Shown: positions 6,396 to 15,332, counted from the stretch's first letter. The stretch: DNA of 49,373 nt from an uncultured Prevotella sp. (GCA_900543975.1 UQTI01000014.1:1-49373); one strand, 5' to 3'. Numbers and translations: made by a program. Notes: generated from the letters alone by a model not told the origin.

Positions 6396-7277
6396 TTAGT
6401 CGCAAGCCTTGAAACTCATGTCAAGACCCTTTACAGAGTGGGTGAGAGCGCCAACCGAGATGAAGTCGACACCACACTCGGCATAATCGCGGATGGTGTC
6501 GAAAGTGATGCCGCCGCTCGACTCTACCTCATACTTTCCGTTGACGATCTTCACAGCCTTGGCCGTGTCCTCAACCGAGAAGTTGTCAAGCATCACGCGG
6601 TTGATGCCGCCCTGCTCGAGAGCCTGGTTCAGCTCATCAAAGTTGCGCACCTCAAGCTCGATCTTCAGGTCGAGGTTCTTCTCCTTAAGATAGTCATGGC
6701 AACGTGTGATGGCATTCTTGATGCCTCCAGCAAAGTCGACATGGTTGTCCTTAAGCAGGATCATGTCGAACAGACCGATGCGATGGTTCATGCCACCGCC
6801 GATCTTGACAGCCTGCTTCTCCAGCATGCGCATGCCGGGAGTGGTCTTGCGGGTGTCGAGGACATGTGTCTTTGTGCCCTCCAGACGCTTCACATAACGG
6901 TTTGTCATCGTGGCGATGCCGCTCATGCGCTGCATGATGTTAAGCATCAGTCGCTCGGTCTGAAGCAGCGAACGCACCTTTCCTGTAACGACCATGGCAA
7001 TGTCGCCCTTCTTGACAGGCGTTCCGTCGCCCATCAGCACCTCTACTTTCATTGTGGGGTCGAAGCGTGCAAACACGCGCTTTGCCACCTCTACGCCTGC
7101 AAGGATGCCGTCTTCCTTGATGAGAAGATGCGACTTGCCCATTGCTTCTTCAGGAATGCAACACAATGTTGTGTGATCACCATCGCCTATGTCTTCGGCA
7201 AAAGCCAAATCGATAAGACGGTCTTCAAGTTCGTCTACGCTATACATATTTATTATAAGATTTTGTTGTTTTGTCAT
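6396..7277 (-). CDS. nadC: Nicotinate-nucleotide diphosphorylase (quinolinate phosphoribosyltransferase)
   Basis: A 293-aa enzyme that converts quinolinate and PRPP to nicotinate mononucleotide, CO2 and PPi in de novo NAD synthesis. Clear family motifs appear in order: FAEDIGDGDHTT near the N-terminus, LNIMQRMSGIAT, DTRKTTPGMR, KIGGGMNHRIGL, DMILLKDNH, and ESSGGI near the C-terminus, forming the quinolinate and phosphoribosyl binding sites. An internal start at MYSVDELEDRL (7247) would give 283 aa and aligns equally well. nadA and nadB are not in the window. It follows the 71-aa gene by 39 bp and may be the distal gene of the ileS-lspA operon. Confidence 0.96.
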   Translation of the reverse strand: MTKQQNLIINMYSVDELEDRLIDLAFAEDIGDGDHTTLCCIPEEAMGKSHLLIKEDGILAGVEVAKRVFARFDPTMKVEVLMGDGTPVKKGDIAMVVTGKVRSLLQTERLMLNIMQRMSGIATMTNRYVKRLEGTKTHVLDTRKTTPGMRMLEKQAVKIGGGMNHRIGLFDMILLKDNHVDFAGGIKNAITRCHDYLKEKNLDLKIELEVRNFDELNQALEQGGINRVMLDNFSVEDTAKAVKIVNGKYEVESSGGITFDTIRDYAECGVDFISVGALTHSVKGLDMSFKACD

Positions 7278-7316
7278 TATTTTCTTAAAAAGGGCCGTGG
7301 CGCACGCCAGGAAAGG

Positions 7317-7532
7317 TCAGAACACGCCACGCCTTACAAACTCTTCGTCGACAGGTCTGCCGTCGACAAGCAGCCGGTCGCTGACAGTTGCCACACCACC
7401 CATCCACAGGGTGAAAGGCTCCTCTCCGTCGAGCGGGTGCACGTCGACAACCTCACAGCCCTTCAGGGTCACAACGGCCGGAGCTCCGATGCTGACTGTT
7501 CCCTCTACCCTTCCGACACCAATTTTCACCAT
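7317..7532 (-). CDS. Hypothetical 71-aa protein
   Basis: A compact ORF lying 35 bp after the DUF4296 gene and 39 bp before nadC, all on the minus strand. The protein is mostly beta-like, rich in Gly and Val (MVKIGVGRVEGTVSIGAPAV, VVDVHPLDGEEPFTLWMGG), and ends VDEEFVRRGVF. It has no signal peptide or membrane segment. I do not recognise a family. The small all-beta character faintly recalls the beta-sandwich of amidohydrolases, but no catalytic part is present. Tight spacing within an operon and sensible composition favour a real gene. Confidence 0.6.
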   Translation of the reverse strand: MVKIGVGRVEGTVSIGAPAVVTLKGCEVVDVHPLDGEEPFTLWMGGVATVSDRLLVDGRPVDEEFVRRGVF

Positions 7533-7567
7533 CTTGCGTCTGTCGTTTTAAAAGTTGCAGAACCAGC

Positions 7568-8647
7568 TCATTTCTTGTTCTCGTTCATCAAGAGCTTCGG
7601 GCTGTCCGTCGCTATCTTCTTTGCGGCAACAGGCTTTCTCACAGGAATGTCTTTGCCCTTGGGAAGCGGCTTGCCTGTGGGAAGCATCTTGACGGGCCTT
7701 ATGGGCTTCACGTTCGACACATGCTCCACAGGATCTGTTGCCGAAGACACGGGTTGCGGGGAAGAGCCGCTTGCCGAAGAGCCGCTTGCCGATGGTAGTG
7801 GCTGCATGTCGGTCTGTGCGCCGTTCAACGGGGCGGCGGCATTCTTGTTGTCGGCGGCAGCCTCCTTGATGTGCATCTTCAGCAACTGTATGTTATAGAA
7901 GACGGCGAGACGCAACGTTGTTGACGGGCCTTCATCCAAGCTGTTACCCAGCATGAAATAGCCCTTCACGTCTTTTATGCCGACCTTCCTGGTGTCTTCA
8001 ATCTGGATGTGATAATGAGACGAAGACGTGAGCTGGCTCACCTCCGATGCCACGCTGTCGTTAGCAAAGGTTACCGTGAGCACAGCAACGGCGTTGCGCA
8101 CGCCCTCCTGATAGACAAACTGGGCGTCGAAGTCGAGAATGATCCTGTCGCCCTTATGGTAAGAGGTGTCGGCCTTGGCCTCATAAGTGTAGATGTTGTC
8201 GGCCTGATAAGGCGTTAGAGCGAAGCACATGTCGCCCTTCCAGATGCTTGCCGTGTCGCCGCTCGCTATGTTTTCGCCATATTGAGCCATCGACATGCTG
8301 GAGCCGCCTTGCGCCATCAGCTCGTTGTTTAGCCTGTCGCCTACCTTCTTGTACACGTCATAGAGCAGACGTGTGTGGCGGGCATAATAGACCATTGACG
8401 AGTCGAACTCGGCTTCTGTCACCCCGTTTTTCTTGAAAATGTTGGCCCTGTATGACAGCAACGTGAGCGAATCGCCACCTTGCTGGTCATAGAGCGTCTG
8501 CGCCAACTGAAACTCGTACAAGATGTCTGCCATCTTGCCAGGCTGCAGATAGTCGCCCGGCACGCCCGGCTTACACGAAACCAGAAGGAGCATGGCACAC
8601 AAGGCCATGAACACATTGGTCTTTATTGTCGCAATCGTTTTGCACAT
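7568..8647 (-). CDS. DUF4296 domain lipoprotein
   Basis: A 359-aa protein with a lipoprotein signal (hydrophobic MALCAMLLLVSC; lipobox cysteine within the first 25 residues). The DUF4296 domain follows (MADILYEFQLAQTLYDQQGG, FDSSMVYYARHTRLLYDVYK). The C-terminal ~80 residues are a Ser/Pro/Lys-rich low-complexity tail. Start ATG 8647 is chosen because it gives the signal peptide; a longer open frame running upstream overlaps lspA and is discounted. The gene lies 17 bp after lspA, the signal peptidase that would process it, an order typical of Bacteroidota. Its function is unknown; it is probably attached to the outer membrane. Confidence 0.85.
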   Translation of the reverse strand: MCKTIATIKTNVFMALCAMLLLVSCKPGVPGDYLQPGKMADILYEFQLAQTLYDQQGGDSLTLLSYRANIFKKNGVTEAEFDSSMVYYARHTRLLYDVYKKVGDRLNNELMAQGGSSMSMAQYGENIASGDTASIWKGDMCFALTPYQADNIYTYEAKADTSYHKGDRIILDFDAQFVYQEGVRNAVAVLTVTFANDSVASEVSQLTSSSHYHIQIEDTRKVGIKDVKGYFMLGNSLDEGPSTTLRLAVFYNIQLLKMHIKEAAADNKNAAAPLNGAQTDMQPLPSASGSSASGSSPQPVSSATDPVEHVSNVKPIRPVKMLPTGKPLPKGKDIPVRKPVAAKKIATDSPKLLMNENKK

Positions 8648-8664
8648 TATTCTCAGCTTTGCTT

Positions 8665-9354
8665 TTATCCTTTGTTCCCGTTTTGCTTTTGTTCCTTGTC
8701 TTCTGTCTGCTTCTTTCTGAAAGCCATAACCTCGCCTATGTTCTCCAGCTCGTGACGGAAGAAAAGAAAGATTATCGCCACGCTCACGCAGATGCACGAA
8801 TCGGCAAAATTGAAGATAGGAGAAAAGAAGATAAACTCTTCGCCTCCCTTGACAGGAAACCAGTCGGGATAATGGGTTACGATGAGCGGGAAATAGAACA
8901 TGTCGACGACCTTGCCGTAAAGGAAATCGGCATAGCCTGTGCCGAAAGGCACGAAATGGGATACCGAGTAGAACGACGAGTTGTCGAACACCAGGCCGTA
9001 GAACATAGAGTCGAACAGGTTGCCCGACGCTCCTGCCAGCACCATGGCCATGCACACCACATAGCCCCGTCTGTGCTCACGATGGACCAGGCGCCACAGA
9101 TAGTAGCCGATAGCGCCGATGGCCACCAAGCGGAACAGGCTGAGCACCAGTTTGTTGAAGAACGTCATGCCATAGGCCATGCCGTTGTTCTCTATGAAAA
9201 GGATCTGGAACCAGTCGGCAATGTGGATAGACTCGCCAATGCACATGTGTGTCTTGACCCATATCTTGATGGCTTGGTCGATGACAAGCAATAAAACGAT
9301 GATGGCAAGAGCCAACTTGCCATCACCATTTGTAGATACCTTATTTTCTTTCAT
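8665..9354 (-). CDS. lspA: Lipoprotein signal peptidase (signal peptidase II)
   Basis: A 229-aa inner-membrane aspartyl protease that removes signal peptides from diacylglyceryl-modified prolipoproteins. It has about four hydrophobic segments. Recognisable motifs are VIDQAIKIWVK, IENNGMAYGM (the N-x2-xG-x-x-G motif), AGASGNLFDSM with the first catalytic Asp, and IFNFADSCI with the second. It is longer than the usual ~165 aa owing to an insert between the two Asp motifs and a charged tail, both seen in Bacteroidota. It overlaps the DksA-like gene by one base (TAATG), suggesting translational coupling. Confidence 0.95.
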   Translation of the reverse strand: MKENKVSTNGDGKLALAIIVLLLVIDQAIKIWVKTHMCIGESIHIADWFQILFIENNGMAYGMTFFNKLVLSLFRLVAIGAIGYYLWRLVHREHRRGYVVCMAMVLAGASGNLFDSMFYGLVFDNSSFYSVSHFVPFGTGYADFLYGKVVDMFYFPLIVTHYPDWFPVKGGEEFIFFSPIFNFADSCICVSVAIIFLFFRHELENIGEVMAFRKKQTEDKEQKQNGNKG

Positions 9355-9734
9355 TATTTCTTTCGAGCATTCTTCGACGCAACGCTAAGGGTGGCGTGAG
9401 GTACAACCCGCAGACGCTCCTTCGGAATGAGCTCGCCTGTGATACGGTCTATGCCGTAGGTTCTGTTCTGTATTCTCACCAAGGCAGCCTCCAGGCCCTG
9501 AATGAACTTCTGCTGACGGTTTGCCATCTGCACCAGCTCCTCCTTGCTTTGTGTGGAGCTGCCTTCTTCAAGAGCCTTGTATGTTGGAGACGTGTCGTCC
9601 ACATCGTTGCCATCGGCGTTCATAATCTGTTTCATCATTGAGTCGAAATCGCGGCGTGCTAAACGCAGCTTTTCGTTGATAATAGTGCGGAACTCTTCCA
9701 GCTCCTCATCACTATAACGCTTCTTCTCTGTCAT
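9354..9734 (-). CDS. TraR/DksA family protein lacking zinc-finger cysteines
   Basis: A 126-aa DksA-like protein with an N-terminal coiled-coil hairpin (YSDEELEEFRTIINEKL, then FIQGLEAALVRIQNRT) and the C-terminal globular signature YGIDRITGELIPKERLRVVP-HAT. DksA-type proteins bind RNA polymerase through the secondary channel and modulate rRNA and amino-acid promoters with ppGpp. The first zinc-ligand position, usually Cys in YGIC, is Asp here, and there is no Cys anywhere in the protein, so it cannot bind zinc in the classical way. It lies between ileS and lspA, a conserved Bacteroidota arrangement. Confidence 0.9.
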   Translation of the reverse strand: MTEKKRYSDEELEEFRTIINEKLRLARRDFDSMMKQIMNADGNDVDDTSPTYKALEEGSSTQSKEELVQMANRQQKFIQGLEAALVRIQNRTYGIDRITGELIPKERLRVVPHATLSVASKNARKK

Positions 9735-9760
9735 AGTTGTCTGTTGGTTTAGTAGGGCAC

Positions 9761-9789
9761 GGGAGGGGTCTCCTTCACGAGACCCTCCC
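9761..9789 (-). other. Stable hairpin between ileS and the DksA-like gene
   Basis: gggaggggtctc (9761-9772) can pair with gagaccctccc (9779-9789). The stem is GC-rich, but neither strand has a T-run after it, so an intrinsic terminator is unlikely. It may be an RNA-processing or stability element between the two genes. Confidence 0.5.
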
Positions 9790-9875
9790 TTGCTCAGAGA
9801 TTAATAAATTCAGTCTATTATTTGGTTCTTGCGGCATCCAGACATCGAAGGTCCTTCTGCCGCCAGGCGAGAGGC

Positions 9876-12800
9876 TTATGCCTTCACGACCTTGATGTTA
9901 AGCTTAAACTCGTCAAACTCGACCTCTGCTCCATCGTTGTCAGCAACAACGATGTTGTCGGCAAGCACCTGACCCTTGATATAGTCGGCAAAGCTGCTTA
10001 CGGCGTTCTCCACCTCCTGGTTAGGCGACACCTCGACGTTTACACGGTCTGTGATCTCGAAGTTGTTCTCCTTACGCAGGTTCTGGATGCGGTTGATAAG
10101 CTCACGGGCCATGCCCTCGCGACGCAGCTCGTCGTTAAGCTCCACCTCAAGGGCAACAGTAAGGTTGCCTTCGTTGCTCACGAGCCATCCTGGAATGTCC
10201 TCAGAGATGATCTCCACGTCGGCTGCCTCGACCACAACATCGTTGCCGTCGACGTTCAGAGCTATGGTGCCGTTCTTCTCAAGGTCAGCAATCTGCTCCT
10301 GCTCGAGAGCCGACATGGCGGCGGCGATGCCCTTCATGAGCTTGCCAAACTTCTTGCCCATGGTTCTGAAGTTACACTTTACCTTCTTCACAAGCACGCC
10401 CGAACCCTCGACAAAGCGAAGCTCCTTGACGTTAACCTCGTTCATGACAAGCTCCTTCACAGCCTCGATGTGCTTCTTCTGCTCCTCGCTTGCGGCGGGA
10501 ATCATGATGGCCTGTAGCGGCTGACGCACCTTGATGTTGACCTTGCGGCGGAGAGCCAGCACCATCGACGTGATCTTCTGTGCTATGGCCATGCGGGCCT
10601 CGAGGTCGGCGTCGACGAGAGCGTCGTCGGCCTTGGGGAAGGCAGCGAGGTGAACCGACTTGTTGTCGCGGCCTGTTGCCGTGGTGAGGTCTGTGTAGAG
10701 ACGGTCGGCGAAGAAGGGCGCGAAGGGCGCAAGCAGCTTGGCCACGGTCTCAAGACAGGTATAGAGGGTCTGGTAGGCAGAGAGCTTGTCCTTTGACATC
10801 TCCTTGCCCCAGAAGCGTTTGCGGTTAAGGCGCACGAACCAGTTGGACAGGTCGTCGTTGACAAACGTGTCGATGAGACGACCGGCGCGGGTCGGGTCAT
10901 AGCCGTTCATCTCGCGCTGCACACCCTTGACGAGCGTGTTGAGCACAGACAGGATCCAACGGTCGATCTCGGGACGTTCGGCCACGGGCACGTCGGCCTC
11001 GCTATAGGTGAAGCCGTCGACGTTGGCGTAGAGGCTGAAGAACGAGTAGGTGTTGTAGAGGGTGCCGAAGAACTTGCGGCGCACCTCATCGACACCTGTG
11101 GGGTCAAACTTGAGGTTGTCCCACGGCTCCGAGTTGGTCATCATATAGAAGCGCACGGCGTCGGCACCATACTTGTCGATCATCTCAAACGGGTTGACCG
11201 CGTTGCCGAGGTGCTTTGACATCTTGTTGCCCTTGGCATCGAGCACAAGGCCTGAGGAGATGACGTTCTTGAAGGCCACCGAATCGAACACCATGGTTGC
11301 GATGGCGTGAAGCGTGAAGAACCATCCGCGTGTCTGGTCCACGCCCTCGTTGATGAAGTCGGCGGGGAAGAACTTGGGCGGAATGGCGTAGCCCTCGTAT
11401 GTGCTGTTGACAAGCGCCTGACGGTCGGCCTCGGTGCCGCTTGCCATCTCGCCCTCAAACGGGTAGTGGAGCTGGGCATAAGGCATGGAGCCCGAATCGA
11501 ACCACACGTCGATAAGGTCGCTCTCACGATACATGGGCTTGCCCTCGTCGTTGACAAGAACAATATAGTCGACATAAGGACGATGGAGGTCTATGCGGTC
11601 ATAATTCTCCTTGGAGAAATCGCCAGGCACAAAGCCCTTGTCCTTCATCGGGTTGCTCTTCATCACGCCGGCAGCAACAGCCTTCTCGATCTCGGCATAA
11701 AGCTCCTCAAGAGAGCCTATGCACTTCTCGCCACGGTTCTCGTCGCGCCAGATGGGCAGCGGGGTGCCCCAGAAGCGTGAGCGCGAGAGGTTCCAGTCGT
11801 TGAGGTTCTCAAGCCAGTTGCCGAAGCGTCCTGAACCTGTCGACTCGGGTTGCCAGTTGATGGTCTTGTTAAGCTCCACCATGCGCTCCTTGCGGGCCGT
11901 GTCTTTGATGAACCAGCTGTCGAGCGGATAGTAGAGAATGGGCTTGTCTGTGCGCCAGCAATGGGGATAGTTGTGTACATGCTTCTCGCTCTTGAAGGCC
12001 TTGCCTTCCTGCTTCAGCTCGTAGCAAAGCACGATGTTGAGGTCTTCTGCCTTGTCGCTTGCCGCCTTGTCCCACACGCCGTCCTTGTTAAACTTAGGGT
12101 CGTATGCGTTCTTTACATAGTCGCCGGCATGGTGGGCATAGAGGTCTTTGTCAACGCATGCGGCAACGAAACGACTGTCGAGGTCGTCGAGCACATAGAA
12201 CTTGCCCTGAAGGTCAACCATAGGACGGGTCTCGCCCTTCTTGTTTATAAGGTAGAGAGCGGGGATGTTGGCATCCTTTGCCACCTTGGCATCGTCGGCA
12301 CCAAAGGTCGGAGCGATGTGGACGATACCTGTACCGTCGTCGGTTGTGACATAGTCGCCGAGAATTACGCGGAACGCTTCATCCTCCATCTCCACAAACT
12401 TGTCGCGGCCGTCTTCTGAGGCAAACACCTTTTCGGGATGGGCCTCGGCATAATCGGTCACAAACTTGGGGGCGAAGGCGTCGACCTTCTCACAAGGCTT
12501 GACCCAGGGCATGAGCTGTGCATAATGGAAGCCCTCAAGGTCGGCACCCTTCATGCGGTCAACGATGCGCCAAGGACATTGCTTCTTCTCCTTGTCGAAG
12601 GGAAGCAGCTCGCCTTCCTTACACTCCTGGTCGGCCTTGAGATAAGAGCCCACGAGGCTTTCGGCCATAACGAGAGTCATGGGCTCGCCGTTATAGAGGT
12701 TGTAGGTCTCGATGGCCACATAATCGATCTTCGGGCCTACGCACAGAGCCACGTTTGAAGGAAGGGTCCAGGGGGTGGTTGTCCATGCGATGAAATAGGG

Positions 12801-13499
12801 CTTGCCCCACTTTGTCCACTCTGCTTTCGGGTCCTTGATGAGGAACTGGGCTGTGGTTGTGAGGTCCTTCACGTCGCGGTAGCAGCCTGGCTGGTTGAGC
12901 TCATGGGAGCTAAGGCCTGTGCCTGCTCCGGGCGAATAGGGCTGGATGGTATAGCCCTTGTAAAGCAGACCCTTGTTATAGAGCTGCTTGAGGAGCCACC
13001 ACAGGGTCTCTATATACTTGTTGTCGTAGGTGATGTAGGGGTGGTCGAGGTCAACGAAATAGCCCATCTCCTCGGTGAGCTTACGCCATTCGGCCGTAAA
13101 CATCATCACGTTCTCACGACATTTCTTGTTATAATCTTCTGTAGAAATATACTTGTCAGAAGCCTTGTTGTCAATATCCTTCTTTGTTATGCCAAGCTCT
13201 TTCTCCACACCAAGCTCCACGGGCAGACCGTGAGTGTCCCAGCCTGCCTTGCGGTGAACCTGGAATCCCTGCATGGTCTTGTAGCGGTTGAACGTGTCCT
13301 TGATGCTTCGAGCCAACACATGGTGAATGCCGGGATGTCCATTGGCTGATGGAGGTCCCTCAAAGAAGATGAACTGAGGGCAGCCCTCGCGCTCATCGAT
13401 AGATTTGTGGAAGACGTCGTTCTTCTCCCACTCTGCTAATACCTCTTGGTTAACAGCGGTAAGATTAAGCCCGCTGTGTTCGGCAAACTTTTTCGACAT
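9876..13499 (-). CDS. ileS: Isoleucyl-tRNA synthetase, type 2, with GIHH variant of the HIGH motif
   Basis: A 1207-aa class I synthetase that charges tRNA-Ile. Start MSKKFAEHSGLNL at 13499 is preferred to an upstream in-frame ATG at 13538, which lies on the promoter. The length and extended C-terminal region are those of eukaryote-like type 2 IleRS. The ATP-binding signature, normally HxGH after PxANGxP, reads PSANGHPGIHHVLAR (GIHH at 13320-13331), a swap of the first and third residues. The second signature KMSKH (in DAKGNKMSKHLGN) is intact, and a large CP1 editing region lies between the two. Type 2 enzymes are mupirocin-tolerant, and the GxHH variant has been linked to much higher resistance. 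It heads the operon with the DksA-like gene and lspA. Confidence 0.96.
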   Translation of the reverse strand: MSKKFAEHSGLNLTAVNQEVLAEWEKNDVFHKSIDEREGCPQFIFFEGPPSANGHPGIHHVLARSIKDTFNRYKTMQGFQVHRKAGWDTHGLPVELGVEKELGITKKDIDNKASDKYISTEDYNKKCRENVMMFTAEWRKLTEEMGYFVDLDHPYITYDNKYIETLWWLLKQLYNKGLLYKGYTIQPYSPGAGTGLSSHELNQPGCYRDVKDLTTTAQFLIKDPKAEWTKWGKPYFIAWTTTPWTLPSNVALCVGPKIDYVAIETYNLYNGEPMTLVMAESLVGSYLKADQECKEGELLPFDKEKKQCPWRIVDRMKGADLEGFHYAQLMPWVKPCEKVDAFAPKFVTDYAEAHPEKVFASEDGRDKFVEMEDEAFRVILGDYVTTDDGTGIVHIAPTFGADDAKVAKDANIPALYLINKKGETRPMVDLQGKFYVLDDLDSRFVAACVDKDLYAHHAGDYVKNAYDPKFNKDGVWDKAASDKAEDLNIVLCYELKQEGKAFKSEKHVHNYPHCWRTDKPILYYPLDSWFIKDTARKERMVELNKTINWQPESTGSGRFGNWLENLNDWNLSRSRFWGTPLPIWRDENRGEKCIGSLEELYAEIEKAVAAGVMKSNPMKDKGFVPGDFSKENYDRIDLHRPYVDYIVLVNDEGKPMYRESDLIDVWFDSGSMPYAQLHYPFEGEMASGTEADRQALVNSTYEGYAIPPKFFPADFINEGVDQTRGWFFTLHAIATMVFDSVAFKNVISSGLVLDAKGNKMSKHLGNAVNPFEMIDKYGADAVRFYMMTNSEPWDNLKFDPTGVDEVRRKFFGTLYNTYSFFSLYANVDGFTYSEADVPVAERPEIDRWILSVLNTLVKGVQREMNGYDPTRAGRLIDTFVNDDLSNWFVRLNRKRFWGKEMSKDKLSAYQTLYTCLETVAKLLAPFAPFFADRLYTDLTTATGRDNKSVHLAAFPKADDALVDADLEARMAIAQKITSMVLALRRKVNIKVRQPLQAIMIPAASEEQKKHIEAVKELVMNEVNVKELRFVEGSGVLVKKVKCNFRTMGKKFGKLMKGIAAAMSALEQEQIADLEKNGTIALNVDGNDVVVEAADVEIISEDIPGWLVSNEGNLTVALEVELNDELRREGMARELINRIQNLRKENNFEITDRVNVEVSPNQEVENAVSSFADYIKGQVLADNIVVADNDGAEVEFDEFKLNIKVVKA

Positions 13500-13535
13500 A
13501 TATATCTTTTTTGTTCTTGTTTTTATTTTTGCGTG

Positions 13536-13543
13536 CAAAGATA
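13536..13543 (-). promoter_or_regulatory. Promoter -7 element for the ileS operon
   Basis: CAAAGATA on the + strand is TATCTTTG on the minus strand, a perfect TAnnTTTG, 36 bp upstream of the ileS ATG. The position 20 bases further upstream reads TTTC instead of TTTG. This supports the start at 13499. Confidence 0.65.
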
Positions 13544-13673
13544 GTGTAAAAATCCGAGTAATCGAAAGAAATGACTATTTATTTTATGTTACGCACAGGT
13601 GAGAAAAACGAATTTCATTTGATTTAAGCATCATTTTTCACACCGTCCCTGCTTTTGTTTGGAATAAATGTAG

Positions 13674-13681
13674 TAACTTTG
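13674..13681 (+). promoter_or_regulatory. Promoter -7 element for queH
   Basis: TAACTTTG matches TAnnTTTG and lies 33 bp upstream of the queH ATG at 13715. A TTTG at 13654-13657 is 16 bases upstream, slightly close. The element overlaps an in-frame upstream ATG, arguing against a longer queH. Confidence 0.65.
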
Positions 13682-13714
13682 CGTCTGAGGGAATCACCTT
13701 CAAAAGAAATCAAG

Positions 13715-14320
13715 ATGAAAAAGAAATTTGAGATACATGTACCCGGCGACGCAAAGAAGGTGCTGCTACACACTTGTTGCGCTCCTTGCTCGTCTGCCAT
13801 AATTGAGTGTCTGATGCAACACGGCATCCGCCCTACAATTTACTACTGCAACCCCAACATTTATCCGCTTGACGAATATAACATACGCAAGGACGAATGT
13901 ACACGTTACGCCCAGTCGTTGGGACTGGAAATTGTCGATGCCGACTATGACCACAGCCATTGGCTGCGATGCGTGCAAGGCTTTGAGAATGAGCCGGAAC
14001 GCGGTTCACGATGCATGCTTTGCTTCAAGATGCGTCTGCGCGACACGGCAGCCTATGCCCACGCCCATGGCTACGGCGTTGTGACCACCACGCTGGCCTC
14101 ATCGCGATGGAAGAGCCTGGAGCAGATAAACGAAGCCGGCGCATGGGCCGTGGAACCGTTTGACGACGTCACATGGTGGGACCAGAACTGGCGAAAGGGC
14201 GGACTGAGCGAGCGACGCATAGCCATAATTAAAGAGTATGGCTTTTACAACCAGCAATATTGTGGCTGCGAGTTCAGCATGCGCCGCCTTGAGACACAAG
14301 CCGAGAACAAAAACGCATAA
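13715..14320 (+). CDS. queH: Epoxyqueuosine reductase QueH
   Basis: A 201-aa enzyme of the DUF208/QueH family that performs the last step of queuosine synthesis, reducing epoxyqueuosine to queuosine in tRNA. Cysteine clusters expected for the Fe-S and metal site are present: HTCCAPCSS (C21, C22, C25), SRCMLCFKMR and YCGCEFS. Other family segments are YYCNPNIYPLDEY and TTLASSRWKS. Start 13715 fits the promoter and the family length; an upstream in-frame ATG at 13655 is discounted. It heads a + strand cluster, with a GT2 glycosyltransferase 20 bp downstream. Confidence 0.93.
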   Translation: MKKKFEIHVPGDAKKVLLHTCCAPCSSAIIECLMQHGIRPTIYYCNPNIYPLDEYNIRKDECTRYAQSLGLEIVDADYDHSHWLRCVQGFENEPERGSRCMLCFKMRLRDTAAYAHAHGYGVVTTTLASSRWKSLEQINEAGAWAVEPFDDVTWWDQNWRKGGLSERRIAIIKEYGFYNQQYCGCEFSMRRLETQAENKNA

Positions 14321-14340
14321 AAAAAACAAAGAAAAGAGAT

Positions 14341-15297
14341 ATGGACAAACCTTTAGTGAGCTTTATCGTAACCTACCATAACGAACCTGCCGAGATGATA
14401 GAACAATGTCTTGACAGCATAATGGCCCTTTCGCTCTCTGACAAAGAGCGCGAGATCATTATGGTCGACGATGGCTCCGACACAAACATATTCATGGCGC
14501 TTGCCGCATATCATGACAAGTTGACGTACATTCACCAGCCCAACAAGGGACTGAGCGTCGCACGAAACACGGGCCTGAAGATGGCGACGGGAACATACAT
14601 TCAGTTTGTCGACGCCGACGACTATCTGCTCATAACGGCCTATGAACACACTCTCGACCTCGCACGCTACCACAACCCCGACATCGTGCTCTTCCGGTTC
14701 ACACACAAGCACGAAAGCGAGACGCCGTTTGTGCTCCCCACCCCTGTGACGGGTGCCGAATATATGCGCCACAACAACCTTCGTGCGTCGGCATGGGGCT
14801 ACATCTTCAAACGCTCCGTTCTCGGCGACCTGCGTTTCACACCAGGCATACTGCACGAAGACGAGGAGTTCACGCCACAGCTTGTGCTGCGTTGCGAGCG
14901 CGTGTTCAGTACCGACGACAAGTGCTATTTCTACCGCAAACGCGAGAACAGCATCATCAGCAACAACGACACAAAGCACATCTTGCAACGCCTTAACGAC
15001 ACGGAGAACGTGATCTACCACCTGTTCGAGAAAAAGGAGACGCTCCCCATTGGCGACCAGCCTGCCTTGCAAAGACGCATAGACCAGCTCACGATGGATT
15101 ATCTCTACATCACGATGAGTCTCACACGATCCATGCGCGAGGTGGAAAGCAGGATAAAACGCCTTGAAGCAAAGGGGCTGTTCCCGTTGCCCGACAAAGG
15201 CTACACAAAGAAATATTCGGCTTTCAGAAAGATGATTGCATCTAAAATGGGGCGACGCATAATGCTTGCAACAATAGCTTTAAAGCAAAAACTATAA
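14341..15297 (+). CDS. Glycosyltransferase family 2
   Basis: A 318-aa GT-A fold transferase with no membrane segment. It begins with the classic nucleotide-sugar binding strand (PLVSFIVTYHNEPAEMIEQC), then EIIMVDDGSD, LSVARNTGLKMATG and QFVDADDYL, the DxD metal-binding motif. The C-terminal half contains the usual acceptor-side HEDEEFTPQLVL segment. It most likely adds a sugar to a surface polysaccharide or glycan; donor and acceptor cannot be predicted. It follows queH by 20 bp and precedes a second glycosyltransferase across a repeat-filled gap. Confidence 0.92.
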   Translation: MDKPLVSFIVTYHNEPAEMIEQCLDSIMALSLSDKEREIIMVDDGSDTNIFMALAAYHDKLTYIHQPNKGLSVARNTGLKMATGTYIQFVDADDYLLITAYEHTLDLARYHNPDIVLFRFTHKHESETPFVLPTPVTGAEYMRHNNLRASAWGYIFKRSVLGDLRFTPGILHEDEEFTPQLVLRCERVFSTDDKCYFYRKRENSIISNNDTKHILQRLNDTENVIYHLFEKKETLPIGDQPALQRRIDQLTMDYLYITMSLTRSMREVESRIKRLEAKGLFPLPDKGYTKKYSAFRKMIASKMGRRIMLATIALKQKL

Positions 15298-15332
15298 AAC
15301 ATTATCATTCAACAGAATAAGAACGTATTGTA

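Noticed and set aside
6438..7898. Long + strand open frame (486 codons) opposite nadC and the DUF4296 gene
   Set aside because: It is antisense to three convincing minus-strand genes and its translation is Cys/His-rich without family features; a shadow of their codon usage.
8648..9055. 5' extension of the DUF4296 frame
   Set aside because: It overlaps most of lspA out of frame; the ATG at 8647 gives a proper lipoprotein signal.
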